64,000 nucleotides of DNA from Mycolicibacterium thermoresistibile. Its GTDB lineage: Bacteria > Actinomycetota > Actinomycetes > Mycobacteriales > Mycobacteriaceae. The stretch covers positions 3,100,001 through 3,164,000 of the forward strand of contig NZ_LT906483.1 of NCBI RefSeq assembly GCF_900187065.1, given 5' to 3'. Below the pieces are notes generated by a model. The model saw only the letters and a list, made by a program, of their open reading frames with translations. It searched no databases and was not told the origin of the DNA. Shown one piece after another: positions 30,895 to 41,127 of the stretch. The stretch's first letter is position 1. Each line of letters starts with the position of its first letter. A program made the position numbers and the translations under genes.

Positions 30895-30996
30895 ACCGCC
30901 TCCTCAGGCCACCTCGACGGCATGTTCGGCCGTCAAGACCCGTAGAGCTGCTCAGCGCGTCGGCGGGTCAGAGCAAACCCGGGTCGCGGGGGTCCG

Positions 30997-31815
30997 CTAG
31001 CGGCCGGGGTCGGGCGCGAGCTGGACGATGCGCTCTGCTCGCCGGAGCACCGGGGCATCTACCATTATGCCCTCGAACTGGAAGACACCCCGCTCATCGC
31101 GGGCGGCGGCCAGCACGTGTCGCGCCCACCGTACCTGGTCGGGGGTCGGGGTGTACCCCTCCCGGATGACCGCGACCTGGGTCGGATGGATGGCCACCTT
31201 GGCGTCGAACCCGACCGCGACGGCGTCGTCGACCTCGGCCCGCAAACCGTCGAGGTCCTTGATGTCCAGATACACCGAGTCCAGCGCCAGCCGCCCGTGG
31301 GCCTTGGCGGCCAGCAACGACTGCGACCGCACGTGCCGGGCCACATCGCGATAACTGCCGTCCGGGTTGCGGTTGTCGGTGCCGCCGGTGACCGCGAACA
31401 GGTCTTCGGCGCCCCACATCACCGCCACCGCGTTGTCGGCGCGCGCCGACTCGACGACGTTCAACGCCCCCAGCGGGGTCTCGATGAGCACCACCACCTG
31501 CAGTGGCGCCAGCGCGCGCACCTGCTCGGCGGCGTCGGTCTTGGCCAGCATCACGGTCCGGTACGGCGTGCGGGTCAGCGCGTCGAGGTCGAGCCGATGG
31601 TCGGCGGTCCCGGCCGGATTGACCCGCACCACCGTGCGCGCCGGGTCCAGCGGTGTGCTCAGCAACGCCTCACGCGCGGCCGGCCGATCCTTGGCCGCCA
31701 CCCCGTCCTCGAGGTCGAGGATCACCACATCGGCTGCCGCAGCGGCTTTTTCGAACCGCTCCGGACGGTCGGCAGGACAGAACAACCATGCCGGGCCGAC
31801 GGCGGACAAATCCAT
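30997..31815 (-). CDS. citE: CitE-like beta-hydroxyacyl-CoA lyase
   Basis: A 272-residue single-domain HpcH/HpaI-aldolase-like lyase of the CitE family (LFCPADRPERFEKA, then DLEDGVAAKDRPAAR). It has no partner citrate lyase subunits here. From the literature as I recall it, the M. tuberculosis protein Rv2498c (273 residues) is a beta-hydroxyacyl-CoA lyase cleaving HMG-CoA in leucine breakdown and citramalyl-CoA in itaconate breakdown. The gene context (hydratase, FadE19, carboxylase) fits the HMG-CoA role: acetyl-CoA plus acetoacetate as products. It starts at ATG 31815, 27 bases after the MaoC gene. Confidence 0.87.
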   Translation of the reverse strand: MDLSAVGPAWLFCPADRPERFEKAAAAADVVILDLEDGVAAKDRPAAREALLSTPLDPARTVVRVNPAGTADHRLDLDALTRTPYRTVMLAKTDAAEQVRALAPLQVVVLIETPLGALNVVESARADNAVAVMWGAEDLFAVTGGTDNRNPDGSYRDVARHVRSQSLLAAKAHGRLALDSVYLDIKDLDGLRAEVDDAVAVGFDAKVAIHPTQVAVIREGYTPTPDQVRWARHVLAAARDERGVFQFEGIMVDAPVLRRAERIVQLAPDPGR

Positions 31816-31842
31816 GGGTCACTCCTGGTTCTCTCGGGCGTC

Positions 31843-32337
31843 CTACTGGGCCGGGTCGTCGGCCGGCCGCATCCGGACCATCGTCTTGCGGGTCGCGGTC
31901 GCCACGACGTCGCCGTGCTGATTGCGACCGGTGTGCGCGAACGTGACGATGCCCTCGCCGGGGCGGCTCTTCGACGGCCTCTTGTCGACCACCTCGGTCT
32001 CCGCGTACAGGGTGTCACCGTGGAAGAGCGGCTTGGGGAAAGCGATGTCGGAGAAACCGAGATTGCCGACGATGGTGCCCTGCGTCAGTTGGGTCACCGA
32101 CAATCCGACCAGGGTGGACAGCGTGAACATCGAGTTGACCAGGCGGGCGTTGAACGGCGGCAACGCGTCGGAGAACGCGGCGTCCAGGTGCAGCGCCTGG
32201 GTGTTCATGGTCAGCGTGGTGAAGAAGACGTTGTCGGCCTCGGTGATGGTGCGGCCGGGGCGGTGCAGATAGAGCACCCCGGTTTCGAACTCCTCGAACC
32301 ACAGGCCGCGCTGGACGACGACCTTCTTCTCACTCAC
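31843..32337 (-). CDS. MaoC-like hydratase (methylglutaconyl-/itaconyl-CoA hydratase type)
   Basis: A 164-residue hot-dog-fold hydratase (RGLWFEEFETGVLYLHRPGR, then NTQALHLDAAFSD). The conserved Asp/His segment HLDAAFS is where MaoC enzymes hold their catalytic pair. Rv2499c, its counterpart, acts with the CitE-like lyase (established family knowledge as I recall it). In this block it would hydrate 3-methylglutaconyl-CoA to HMG-CoA. It starts at GTG 32337, overlapping the fadE19 stop by four bases (GTGA). Confidence 0.85.
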   Translation of the reverse strand: MSEKKVVVQRGLWFEEFETGVLYLHRPGRTITEADNVFFTTLTMNTQALHLDAAFSDALPPFNARLVNSMFTLSTLVGLSVTQLTQGTIVGNLGFSDIAFPKPLFHGDTLYAETEVVDKRPSKSRPGEGIVTFAHTGRNQHGDVVATATRKTMVRMRPADDPAQ

Positions 32338-33494
32338 AGCCCCAGCTCCCGTCCGATCAGCATCAACTGCACTTCCGTCGTCCCCTCCCCGATCTCGAGG
32401 ATCTTGCTGTCCCGGTAGTGGCGGGCCACCGGGAACTCGTTGATGAAGCCGTAACCGCCGAAGATCTGGGTGGCGTCGCGGGCGTTGTCCATCGCGGCCT
32501 CGCTGGCGACCATCTTGGCGATCGCGGCCTGCTTCTTGAACGGCTTCCCGGCCAGCATCAGCGCCGCGGCGTCGTAGTAGGCGGTGCGGGCGGTGTGCGC
32601 GCGGGCCTCCATCCGGGCGATCTTGAACGCGATGGCCTGATTGGCGCCGATCGGCCGGCCGAACGCCTCACGCTCCTTGGCGTACTTGACGCTCTCGTCG
32701 ACGCAGCCCTGCGCCGCCCCGACCGACAGCGCCGCGATCGCGATGCGGCCCTCATCGAGGATCCGCAGGAAGTTCGCGTAGCCGCGGCCGCGTTCACCGA
32801 GCAGGTTCTCCTCCGGAACCCGGACGTCGTCGAAGCTGAGCGGATGGGTGTCCGAGGCGTTCCAACCCACCTTGTGGTAAGCGGGTTCGACGGTGAACCC
32901 GTCGGTGGGCACCGGCACGATGATCGCCGAGATCTCCTTCTTGCCCGCGACCTCCCCGGTGACCGCGGTGACCGTCACCAACTTGGTGATGTCGGTACCG
33001 GAGTTGGTGATGAACTGTTTGGAGCCGTTGATCACCCAGTGCCCGTCGTCGAGGCGGGCGGTGGTCCGGGTGGCGCCCGCATCGCTGCCACCGCCCGGTT
33101 CGGTCAACCCGAACGCGCCGAGCGCCTTGCCGGCGGCCAACTCCGGCAACCACCGCTGCTTCTGTTCCTCGGTACCGAACCGGTAGATCGGCATCGCCCC
33201 CAGCGACACCCCGGCCTCCAGGGTGATCGCCACGCTCTGGTCGACCTTGCCGAGTTCTTCCAGGGCCAGGCACAACGCGAAATAGTCGCCGCCCATGCCG
33301 CCGTACTCCTCCGGGAACGGCAGGCCGAACAGGCCCATCTCGCCCATCGCGGCGACCACCTCGTATGGGAACGAACGTTCCTGATCGTGTTTGGCGGCGA
33401 CCGGGGCGACCACGCTCTGGGCGAAATCGCGGACGGTCCCGGCCAGCTCGGCGTAGTGGTCGGGCAGGTTGCCGGTGGTCAGATAATCGGGCAT
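32334..33494 (-). CDS. fadE19: Acyl-CoA dehydrogenase FadE19 (branched short-chain acyl-CoA)
   Basis: A 386-residue acyl-CoA dehydrogenase, counterpart of Rv2500c. In the branched-chain pathway it should oxidise isovaleryl-CoA and/or 2-methylbutyryl-CoA. The C-terminal motif is IGEGTTEVQ, with Glu at the short/medium-chain enzyme position. Human isovaleryl-CoA dehydrogenase instead has its base on another helix, where this protein reads LDEGRIA. By that criterion it is built like SCAD or 2-methylbutyryl-CoA dehydrogenase. It starts at ATG 33494, one base after the accA1 stop. Confidence 0.9.
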   Translation of the reverse strand: MPDYLTTGNLPDHYAELAGTVRDFAQSVVAPVAAKHDQERSFPYEVVAAMGEMGLFGLPFPEEYGGMGGDYFALCLALEELGKVDQSVAITLEAGVSLGAMPIYRFGTEEQKQRWLPELAAGKALGAFGLTEPGGGSDAGATRTTARLDDGHWVINGSKQFITNSGTDITKLVTVTAVTGEVAGKKEISAIIVPVPTDGFTVEPAYHKVGWNASDTHPLSFDDVRVPEENLLGERGRGYANFLRILDEGRIAIAALSVGAAQGCVDESVKYAKEREAFGRPIGANQAIAFKIARMEARAHTARTAYYDAAALMLAGKPFKKQAAIAKMVASEAAMDNARDATQIFGGYGFINEFPVARHYRDSKILEIGEGTTEVQLMLIGRELGL

Positions 33495-33495
33495 G

Positions 33496-35514
33496 TCAGT
33501 CCTCCTGCTCGGTGGTGATCCTGGCCAGCGGCTGGCCCACCTTCACCTGGTCGCCCACGGCGACGAGTAGTTCGACCACACCGGCGACCGGCGCGGTGAG
33601 CGGATGTTCCATCTTCATGGCCTCGACGGTGACCACCAGGGTTCCGGCATCGACCGCGTCGCCGTCGGAGACACCCAGCGCGACAACCGATCCCGGCATC
33701 GGGCTGACCAGCTCGGCGTCGCCGCGGTGTTCGTCGTCGGGCCGCACCGGAGCCTCGCGCACCTCCGACACGGCCACGGCGCGGCCGGCGGCGGCCAGCC
33801 AGAGTCGCCCGTCGGCGGCGGCGACGGTGTAGTCGGTGCGCAATCCGTCGACGGTGACCGTCAGCCGGGACCCGGTCAGCGCCGCCGTCAGGGGTCGGGG
33901 ATCACCGTCCTCGATCGCCACGGTGGCGTCGTACGGGTGGCCGGTCAGCCGGACATGATCGGTGCGGTCACCGGCCTCGAGCCGGTAGCTGGTGGCGGCC
34001 TGGGCGCCGACCCGCCAGCCGGACGGCTGCGACCACAGATCGTCGGCCGCGTCGGCCCAGCGCTGCAACCAGTGGTAGGCGCCGGCGGCGATCAGTTCGG
34101 CGTCGGTGGCCCCCGCGGGGGTGAAGTCGGGTGCGCACCGGTCCAGCAGGCCGGTGTCGAGCCGGCCGGCGGCCACGTCGTCGTCGGCGAGCAGGAAGCG
34201 CAGGAACTCGATGTTGGTGGTCAGCCCGAGAATCGCGGTGTCGGCCAGCGCACGGTCGAGGGTACGCAGCGCGGTGGCGCGGTCGGGGCCGTGGGCGATG
34301 ACCTTGGCCAGCATCGGGTCGTAGTCGCTGCCGACCACGGTGCCGTCGAACAGCCCGGAGTCGACCCGGACGCCGGGATGGTCGGGTTCGGCGACGTGCA
34401 GCACGGTGCCGCCGGTCGGCAGGAAACCGGCGGCGGGATCCTCGGCGTAGATGCGCGCCTCGACGGCGTGTCCGGACAGCGTGACGTCGTCCTGGGCGAT
34501 CGCCAGCTTCTCCCCCGCGGCGATCCGGATCTGCTGTTCCACCAGGTCGACACCCGTGACCATCTCGGTGACGGGGTGTTCGACCTGGAGCCGGGTGTTC
34601 ATCTCCATGAAGAAGAACTCGTCCGGACGGTCCGCGGAGACGATGAACTCGACGGTTCCGGCGCCGGTGTAATCCACGCTGCGGGCGGTGTCGCAGGCGG
34701 CCGATCCGATCCGCTCCCGGGTGGCGGCGTCGAGCAGCGGTGACGGCGCCTCCTCGATGACCTTCTGATGACGGCGCTGCAGGCTGCACTCCCGCTCGCC
34801 GAGGTGGATGACGTTTCCGTGCTGATCGGCCAGGACCTGCACCTCGATGTGGCGCGGGTTGAGCACGAAGCGCTCCAGGAACAGGGTGTCGTCACCGAAT
34901 GCCGCGGCCGCCTCCCGGCGGGCCGCGGCCAGCGCGGCGGGGAGGTCGGCCGGGTCGTGCACCACCCGCATCCCCTTGCCGCCGCCCCCGGCCGACGGTT
35001 TCACCAGCACCGGGAAGCCCACCTGCGCTGCGCCGTCGATGAGGTCGGCGTCGGTGAGCCCGGGCCGGGAGATGCCGGGCACCACGGGAACGCCGAACGC
35101 CGACACCGCGGCCCTGGCGGCGATCTTGTCGCCCATGGTCCTGATCGCCGCGGCCGGTGGGCCGATGAACACGATGCCGGCATCGGCCAGTGCGGCGGCG
35201 AACTCGGGGTTCTCCGAGAGGAATCCGTACCCGGGGTGCACGGCCTGCGCCCCGGTGCGGCGGGCCGCCCGCACCACCGCTTCGATGTCGAGATAGCTGT
35301 GCCGCGCGGCCGCGGGGCCGATGTGCACGGCGGCGTCGGCCTCGGCGACGTGCCGGGCCTGCGCGTCGGCGTCACTGAACACCGCAACCGAGCGGATGCC
35401 CATCCGGCGCAGGGTGCTCATCACCCGCACGGCGATCTCGCCGCGGTTGGCCACGAGCACGGTGTCGAAGGTCCCGGTTCCCGGTGTCGTCCCGGTTGTG
35501 GGGGCAGGTGTCAT
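33496..35514 (-). CDS. accA1: Methylcrotonyl-CoA carboxylase biotin-carboxylase/BCCP subunit
   Basis: A 672-residue alpha chain. The biotin carboxylase domain occupies about 18-470 ([19 protein letters not shown] loop [10 protein letters not shown]). A linker follows, then a C-terminal biotin carrier domain with Lys634 in EAMKMEH. With AccD1 it carboxylates 3-methylcrotonyl-CoA in leucine breakdown; the M. tuberculosis AccA1-AccD1 complex is known to do this. It starts at ATG 35514, seven bases after the accD1 stop. A longer frame to 35595 lies inside accD1 and is not used. Rv2501c counterpart (654 residues). Confidence 0.93.
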   Translation of the reverse strand: MTPAPTTGTTPGTGTFDTVLVANRGEIAVRVMSTLRRMGIRSVAVFSDADAQARHVAEADAAVHIGPAAARHSYLDIEAVVRAARRTGAQAVHPGYGFLSENPEFAAALADAGIVFIGPPAAAIRTMGDKIAARAAVSAFGVPVVPGISRPGLTDADLIDGAAQVGFPVLVKPSAGGGGKGMRVVHDPADLPAALAAARREAAAAFGDDTLFLERFVLNPRHIEVQVLADQHGNVIHLGERECSLQRRHQKVIEEAPSPLLDAATRERIGSAACDTARSVDYTGAGTVEFIVSADRPDEFFFMEMNTRLQVEHPVTEMVTGVDLVEQQIRIAAGEKLAIAQDDVTLSGHAVEARIYAEDPAAGFLPTGGTVLHVAEPDHPGVRVDSGLFDGTVVGSDYDPMLAKVIAHGPDRATALRTLDRALADTAILGLTTNIEFLRFLLADDDVAAGRLDTGLLDRCAPDFTPAGATDAELIAAGAYHWLQRWADAADDLWSQPSGWRVGAQAATSYRLEAGDRTDHVRLTGHPYDATVAIEDGDPRPLTAALTGSRLTVTVDGLRTDYTVAAADGRLWLAAAGRAVAVSEVREAPVRPDDEHRGDAELVSPMPGSVVALGVSDGDAVDAGTLVVTVEAMKMEHPLTAPVAGVVELLVAVGDQVKVGQPLARITTEQED

Positions 35515-35521
35515 GGTGTGG

Positions 35522-37145
<1,624 letters not shown>

Positions 37146-37178
37146 CGGAATGTCCAGCATCACCGATGGAGGGCGCTG

Positions 37179-37811
37179 ATGACGAGCGACGCACCCGCCG
37201 CCGGGGCGGCGACCACCCGGCGCGGCCGGGCCAAGTCGGACCGTCGCAGCCAGATCCTCGCCGCCGCCGAACGGTTGATGGCCGAGCGGGGCTATCTCGC
37301 TGTGCGGCTGGAGGACATCGGTGCCGCGGCCGGCGTGAGCGGACCGGCGATCTACCGCCACTTCACCAACAAGGAGGCGCTGTTGGCCGAACTCCTGGTG
37401 GGCATCAGCACGCGGTTGCTGGCCGGGGCCCGGGCGGTCGCCGAGCGCGCCGACCGGGACGGATCGGGACCAGCGGAGACGCTGGACCACCTGATCGACT
37501 TCCACCTGGATTTCGCGCTGGACGAACCCGATCTGATCCGGATCCAGGACCGCGATCTGGACCACCTCCCGGTCGGCACCCGGCGTCAGGTGCGCCGGGC
37601 TCAGCGGCAGTACGTCGAGATCTGGGTGGACGTGCTGCGGCGGCTGCACACCGGGCTCGGCGAATCGGAGGCCCGGGTGATGGCGCACGCGGCGTTCGGA
37701 TTGTTGAACTCGACCCCGCACAGCCTCAAGCCCGGCGCGAGCCGGACCGCGGTGGCGGCCTCCCGTCCGGTGTTGCGCGCGATGACGGTCGCGGCGTTAC
37801 GCGGGTTCTGA
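37179..37811 (+). CDS. bkaR: TetR-family repressor BkaR of branched-chain keto-acid catabolism
   Basis: A 210-residue TetR regulator. The helix-turn-helix lies at about 23-68 (RRSQILAAAERLMAERGY, then IGAAAGVSGPAIYRHFTNK); the C-terminal ligand domain is all-helical. Its counterpart Rv2506 has been described as a repressor of the branched-chain keto-acid operon. It starts at ATG 37179 with GGAGGG upstream. The 41-bp palindrome in the shared promoter supports regulation of accD1-bkdC and itself. The inducing ligand, probably a pathway acyl-CoA, is inference. Confidence 0.88.
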   Translation: MTSDAPAAGAATTRRGRAKSDRRSQILAAAERLMAERGYLAVRLEDIGAAAGVSGPAIYRHFTNKEALLAELLVGISTRLLAGARAVAERADRDGSGPAETLDHLIDFHLDFALDEPDLIRIQDRDLDHLPVGTRRQVRRAQRQYVEIWVDVLRRLHTGLGESEARVMAHAAFGLLNSTPHSLKPGASRTAVAASRPVLRAMTVAALRGF

Positions 37812-37844
37812 TCCGCGCACCGCCGCGACCGGCACCGTTTCGGA

Positions 37845-38000
37845 TCAATACCAGGCCCGGCGTCCGGCCACCGGCCGGCCGGCCCGCCCGAGCAGCCAGA
37901 AGACCACCCCGACGACCGCCAGGACGATGCCGAGCACCCACAGCCAGTTCAGACCGAAAATCCAGCCGAGGATGGCCAGAATCACTCCGAGAATTATCAT
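37845..38000 (-). CDS. 51-residue membrane protein, DUF6131-like
   Basis: A tiny gene encoding 51 residues: two hydrophobic helices separated by a short turn (LGVILAILGWIFGL, then VLGIVLAVVGVVFWLLG) and a basic tail GRRAWY. The pattern matches the small actinobacterial DUF6131 membrane proteins. It starts at ATG 38000 with a strong GGAGAAG site, and its first bases overlap the stop of the 87-residue gene upstream (ATGA). Function unknown; the coupling argues that both small proteins are produced together. Confidence 0.7.
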   Translation of the reverse strand: MIILGVILAILGWIFGLNWLWVLGIVLAVVGVVFWLLGRAGRPVAGRRAWY

Positions 38001-38260
38001 GCCGCTTCTCCATTCATCGAATGATGTTCCTGCCCAACGGATTCGAGCAGGCCACTACTGCTGGGCTCGGGGACGTTGATGTTGCAGTCAACTTGGGGGT
38101 TGACCCCCATGTAGTTGAGTGGTCCCGCCACCACCGTCAGAGCCACCTGCGCGGCAGTCGCACAGTTGGTCTCACCGGATCGGAAGTAGTCGCGCTGCCA
38201 GGCGGCGGCCACTCCGATCAGCAACCAGATCAGCACAACCAGGCCGATGAGTCCGCGCAT
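37997..38260 (-). CDS. Small membrane or exported mycobacterial protein
   Basis: An 87-residue protein starting at ATG 38260 with GGAGG five bases upstream (a frame to 38281 exists but lacks a good site). One N-terminal hydrophobic helix (MRGLIGLVVLIWLLIGVAAA) is followed by WQRDYFRSGETNCATAAQVA and a second weakly hydrophobic stretch (VALTVVAGPLNYMGV). Two cysteines (NC, DC) could form a disulfide outside the membrane. I recall similar proteins across mycobacteria but no function. It overlaps the DUF6131-like gene by four bases. Confidence 0.65.
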   Translation of the reverse strand: MRGLIGLVVLIWLLIGVAAAWQRDYFRSGETNCATAAQVALTVVAGPLNYMGVNPQVDCNINVPEPSSSGLLESVGQEHHSMNGEAA

Positions 38261-38342
38261 GTTGGCCTCCGTTCGCACCAAGATCAGGTGCCAACGGGAT
38301 TACCCATGCGTCACAAGTCCAAACCAGGTCGGCCCGCGACGG

Positions 38343-40226
38343 TCACGACGCTTCCCGGCGCCGTTCAGCGAAGGCCGACATGAGCCAGTGGCTCATCGCC
38401 TCGACCAGGGTGGCCCGGTTCTCCCGGCGCACGATCTCGTGACCGTCGTCGTCGAACATCAGCAGTTTCACCGGACGGCCGAGCCGTTCCAGTGCGGTGT
38501 GCATCTGTATCGACTCGCTCGGCGGCACGTTGGTGTCGCTCGCGCCGTGCACCAGCAGCAACGGTGCGGTCACCGCGGCGGCGTGGGTCAGCGGGGACAG
38601 TCGCTCCAGCAGATCGCGGTCGGCGACCGGATGGCCGTACTCGGTGTAGGACGACTGCGCTATCCACGGCTCGGTGGTCTGATACCAGGTGGTCAGATCG
38701 CTCATCCCGCACACGCTGATGCCCGCGGCGAACAGATCCGGATGGAACGCCAACGCCGCCTGGGTGAGATAGCCGCCGTATGACCATCCGGCACAAGCGA
38801 TCCGGTCGGCCGGCGCCAACCCGTTGCGAACCAGGTAGTGCACACAGTCGGCGACGTCGTCGATGGCGCGGAACCGGTTCTCCTTGTCGTCGGCGTGCAC
38901 GAACGAGCGGCCGAATCCCCCCGAGCCGCGGACGTTCGGGGTGAACACGGTGATGCCGCGGTCCAGCAGCGGCGGAAAATACTCGTTGTAACCGGGGCGG
39001 GACTGTCCCTCCGGCCCCCCGTGCAGGAAGATCATCGCGCCGACGGGCTGCACCCCCGTCGGCGGCCGGTACAGCCAGCCGGTCAGTTCCAGCCCGTCGC
39101 GGGCGGTGAGCCGCTCCAGCGTCGGCGTGCCGGTGACCGGCCCGGTGCTGGGCTCCCGGTCGATGAGCTCCCACTGGCGGGTCCGCGGGTCGACCAGTTC
39201 CACCGTCGGCGGCAGCCAGGGGCTCTCCACCGTCATCGCGACCATCGAGCCGCCCGCGCTGATGCTGAGCTCGCCGGCCACCATCCCGGGCAGCGGGATC
39301 GGCTCGCTCAACGTGTTGTCGGCGTACTGCAGGATCTGTAATTCGCTGGCGCCGTCGATGTTCCACAGCAACGCCACCGTGGACAGATCGTCGCTGACGA
39401 CGAACTCGTCCAGATCGTGTCCGGGGCGTTCGGCCACCACCTGGTAGGCGACCCCGTCGGCGGTGGTGGTCACCTCCAGCAGCCGGGCGTAGCCGGCGCC
39501 GTTGTCGCTGCGGATCAACGCCCGCACGTAACCCTCGGTGCTCTCCCTCGGATACCGCTTGGCCGGCTGGTACAGCTTGGTGAGCTCCCCGTCCGGGCCG
39601 CGCCGCAGCCTCCGTGCGCTGTGGTCGTCGAGGATCACCCCGAAGTCGGTGGTCGAACCGGGATCGGATGGCAGCAGCGCCATCTCGGTGTTGCCGTGCA
39701 GCATGATCAGCTCGCGGTAGCCGCGCGGCCCGACCCTGATCAGTGCCGCCCCGGCCCAGGCGTCGACCAGGCGGCCGCCGGAGCGGCGATCCAGCACCAC
39801 GGTGCTGCCGTCGGCCGGGTCGATCAGACAGGAGCTGCCCACACCGTCCTGCCCGGTGAGGATCGCGGCGATCCGGTTGCCGTCCCAGGCGATCAGTTCG
39901 GCGGCGCCCTCGGGGGCGTCCGGAGGCCAGGAATCGATCCGGTGTGCGCCGCGGTCGTCCGGGTCGGTGGTGACCACCCAGATCTGGCTGCGGTCGCTGC
40001 CGTCGGGTGCGACCTCGCACGCCAGCCAGCCGCCGTCCGGGGAGTGCAGCACCCGCCGGACCGGCCCGACGACGGGCAGTTCCACATCGCGCGAGGACGA
40101 GGCCCGCCAGCCGCGCAGGAACCGCTGCACGGCGCGCGGGAACCCGCCGTCGTCGACGAGATGGGCGAATGCGGTGGCATCGGGCGACAGTGACGCGCCG
40201 TACGTCGCGCGCACCTGTTCAGCCAC
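38343..40226 (-). CDS. S9-family prolyl oligopeptidase-like serine peptidase
   Basis: A 627-residue peptidase. An N-terminal beta-propeller-like region (about 1-370) precedes an alpha/beta hydrolase domain with nucleophile Ser482 in GWSYGG, then the Asp of HGASDTNVP and the His of DDDGHEI. It would cut short peptides, typically after Pro or Ala, and has no signal sequence, so it is likely cytosolic. The family also includes acylaminoacyl peptidases. It starts at ATG 40226 and is divergent from the MmpS-like gene. It has no counterpart at this site in the M. tuberculosis order I remember, so it is probably an insertion in this lineage. Confidence 0.87.
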   Translation of the reverse strand: MAEQVRATYGASLSPDATAFAHLVDDGGFPRAVQRFLRGWRASSSRDVELPVVGPVRRVLHSPDGGWLACEVAPDGSDRSQIWVVTTDPDDRGAHRIDSWPPDAPEGAAELIAWDGNRIAAILTGQDGVGSSCLIDPADGSTVVLDRRSGGRLVDAWAGAALIRVGPRGYRELIMLHGNTEMALLPSDPGSTTDFGVILDDHSARRLRRGPDGELTKLYQPAKRYPRESTEGYVRALIRSDNGAGYARLLEVTTTADGVAYQVVAERPGHDLDEFVVSDDLSTVALLWNIDGASELQILQYADNTLSEPIPLPGMVAGELSISAGGSMVAMTVESPWLPPTVELVDPRTRQWELIDREPSTGPVTGTPTLERLTARDGLELTGWLYRPPTGVQPVGAMIFLHGGPEGQSRPGYNEYFPPLLDRGITVFTPNVRGSGGFGRSFVHADDKENRFRAIDDVADCVHYLVRNGLAPADRIACAGWSYGGYLTQAALAFHPDLFAAGISVCGMSDLTTWYQTTEPWIAQSSYTEYGHPVADRDLLERLSPLTHAAAVTAPLLLVHGASDTNVPPSESIQMHTALERLGRPVKLLMFDDDGHEIVRRENRATLVEAMSHWLMSAFAERRREAS

Positions 40227-40362
40227 GGCTCAATTCTGCATGCTCGCCGCCGGATGCACCGCGCGGGCGATGGCGTGGCGGCCGTGTCGGCGGACGACGA
40301 ACCGGCCGGTGGTCCGGTGCGCTGGGCAGATGCGCAGGTACCCTCGCAGCCATGAGGTGGTC

Positions 40363-41124
40363 ATGACCGAATCACCACGGCGCGGCGGGACCGACCCGAC
40401 CGAACCGATGTACCCCGGATACAGCGATCCGGCCTACGCCAGTCAGGCCTACGGACCGACCTATCCGGCGTCCCCGCAGCCACCGCCGACCGAGCAGCTG
40501 CCGGCCTATCCGCCGTACGGCTACGACCCCTACGGAACCGGTCAACAGGGGTACGAGTATCCGCCGGCGGAGCCGCCCGAGCCGGAGAAGCCCAAGCTGC
40601 CGGGCTGGCTGTGGGTGCTGGCGGCGCTGGCGGTGCTGCTGGTGGTGGGTCTGGTCATCGCGCTGGTGATCACCAACAGCTCACAGCAGGACACGGTCTT
40701 CGCACCGGGCCCGTCGGCCACCGAACCGAGCTTCCCGATGCCGACTCCGCCCACCACGACCCGGCGGGCGCCGACCACCGTGCTGCCCCCGCTGCCGTCG
40801 CCGGGACCGACGACGGGGCCGACCACCGGCCCCCCGGGCGCCACCACCACCCCCGGGGCGACCGAGACCGTGGTGTACGAGGTGGCCGGCACCGGCCGGG
40901 CAATCAACATCACCTATATCGACACCGGCAAGGTGCTGCAGACCGAGTTCAACGTCCAGCTGCCGTGGCGTAAACAGGTCGAGTTGCCCAGTCCGGCCGC
41001 CAGTTCGGCCAGTGTGAGCATCATCAACGTGGGCCGCGACGTCACCTGCACGGTCACCGTCGACGGCGCGCTGATCCAGCAGCGCACCGGTTCGGGCCTG
41101 ACCATCTGCGTGGGTGCGGGCTGA
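40363..41124 (+). CDS. Pro-rich membrane-anchored protein with MmpS-like extracytoplasmic domain
   Basis: A 253-residue protein, counterpart of Rv2507. The N-terminal 80 residues are a Pro/Tyr-rich cytoplasmic segment (repeated YPPYGYDPYG-like units). One membrane helix is at 82-104. A Pro/Thr-rich linker follows, then a C-terminal beta domain resembling MmpS accessory proteins (VVYEVAGTGRAINITYI to TCTVTVDG). The outer domain would lie in the cell envelope. It starts at ATG 40363 with GAGGTGG just upstream. The stop is only three bases from the stop of the convergent MFS gene. Role in envelope transport is inference. Confidence 0.8.
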   Translation: MTESPRRGGTDPTEPMYPGYSDPAYASQAYGPTYPASPQPPPTEQLPAYPPYGYDPYGTGQQGYEYPPAEPPEPEKPKLPGWLWVLAALAVLLVVGLVIALVITNSSQQDTVFAPGPSATEPSFPMPTPPTTTRRAPTTVLPPLPSPGPTTGPTTGPPGATTTPGATETVVYEVAGTGRAINITYIDTGKVLQTEFNVQLPWRKQVELPSPAASSASVSIINVGRDVTCTVTVDGALIQQRTGSGLTICVGAG

Positions 41125-41127
41125 GGG

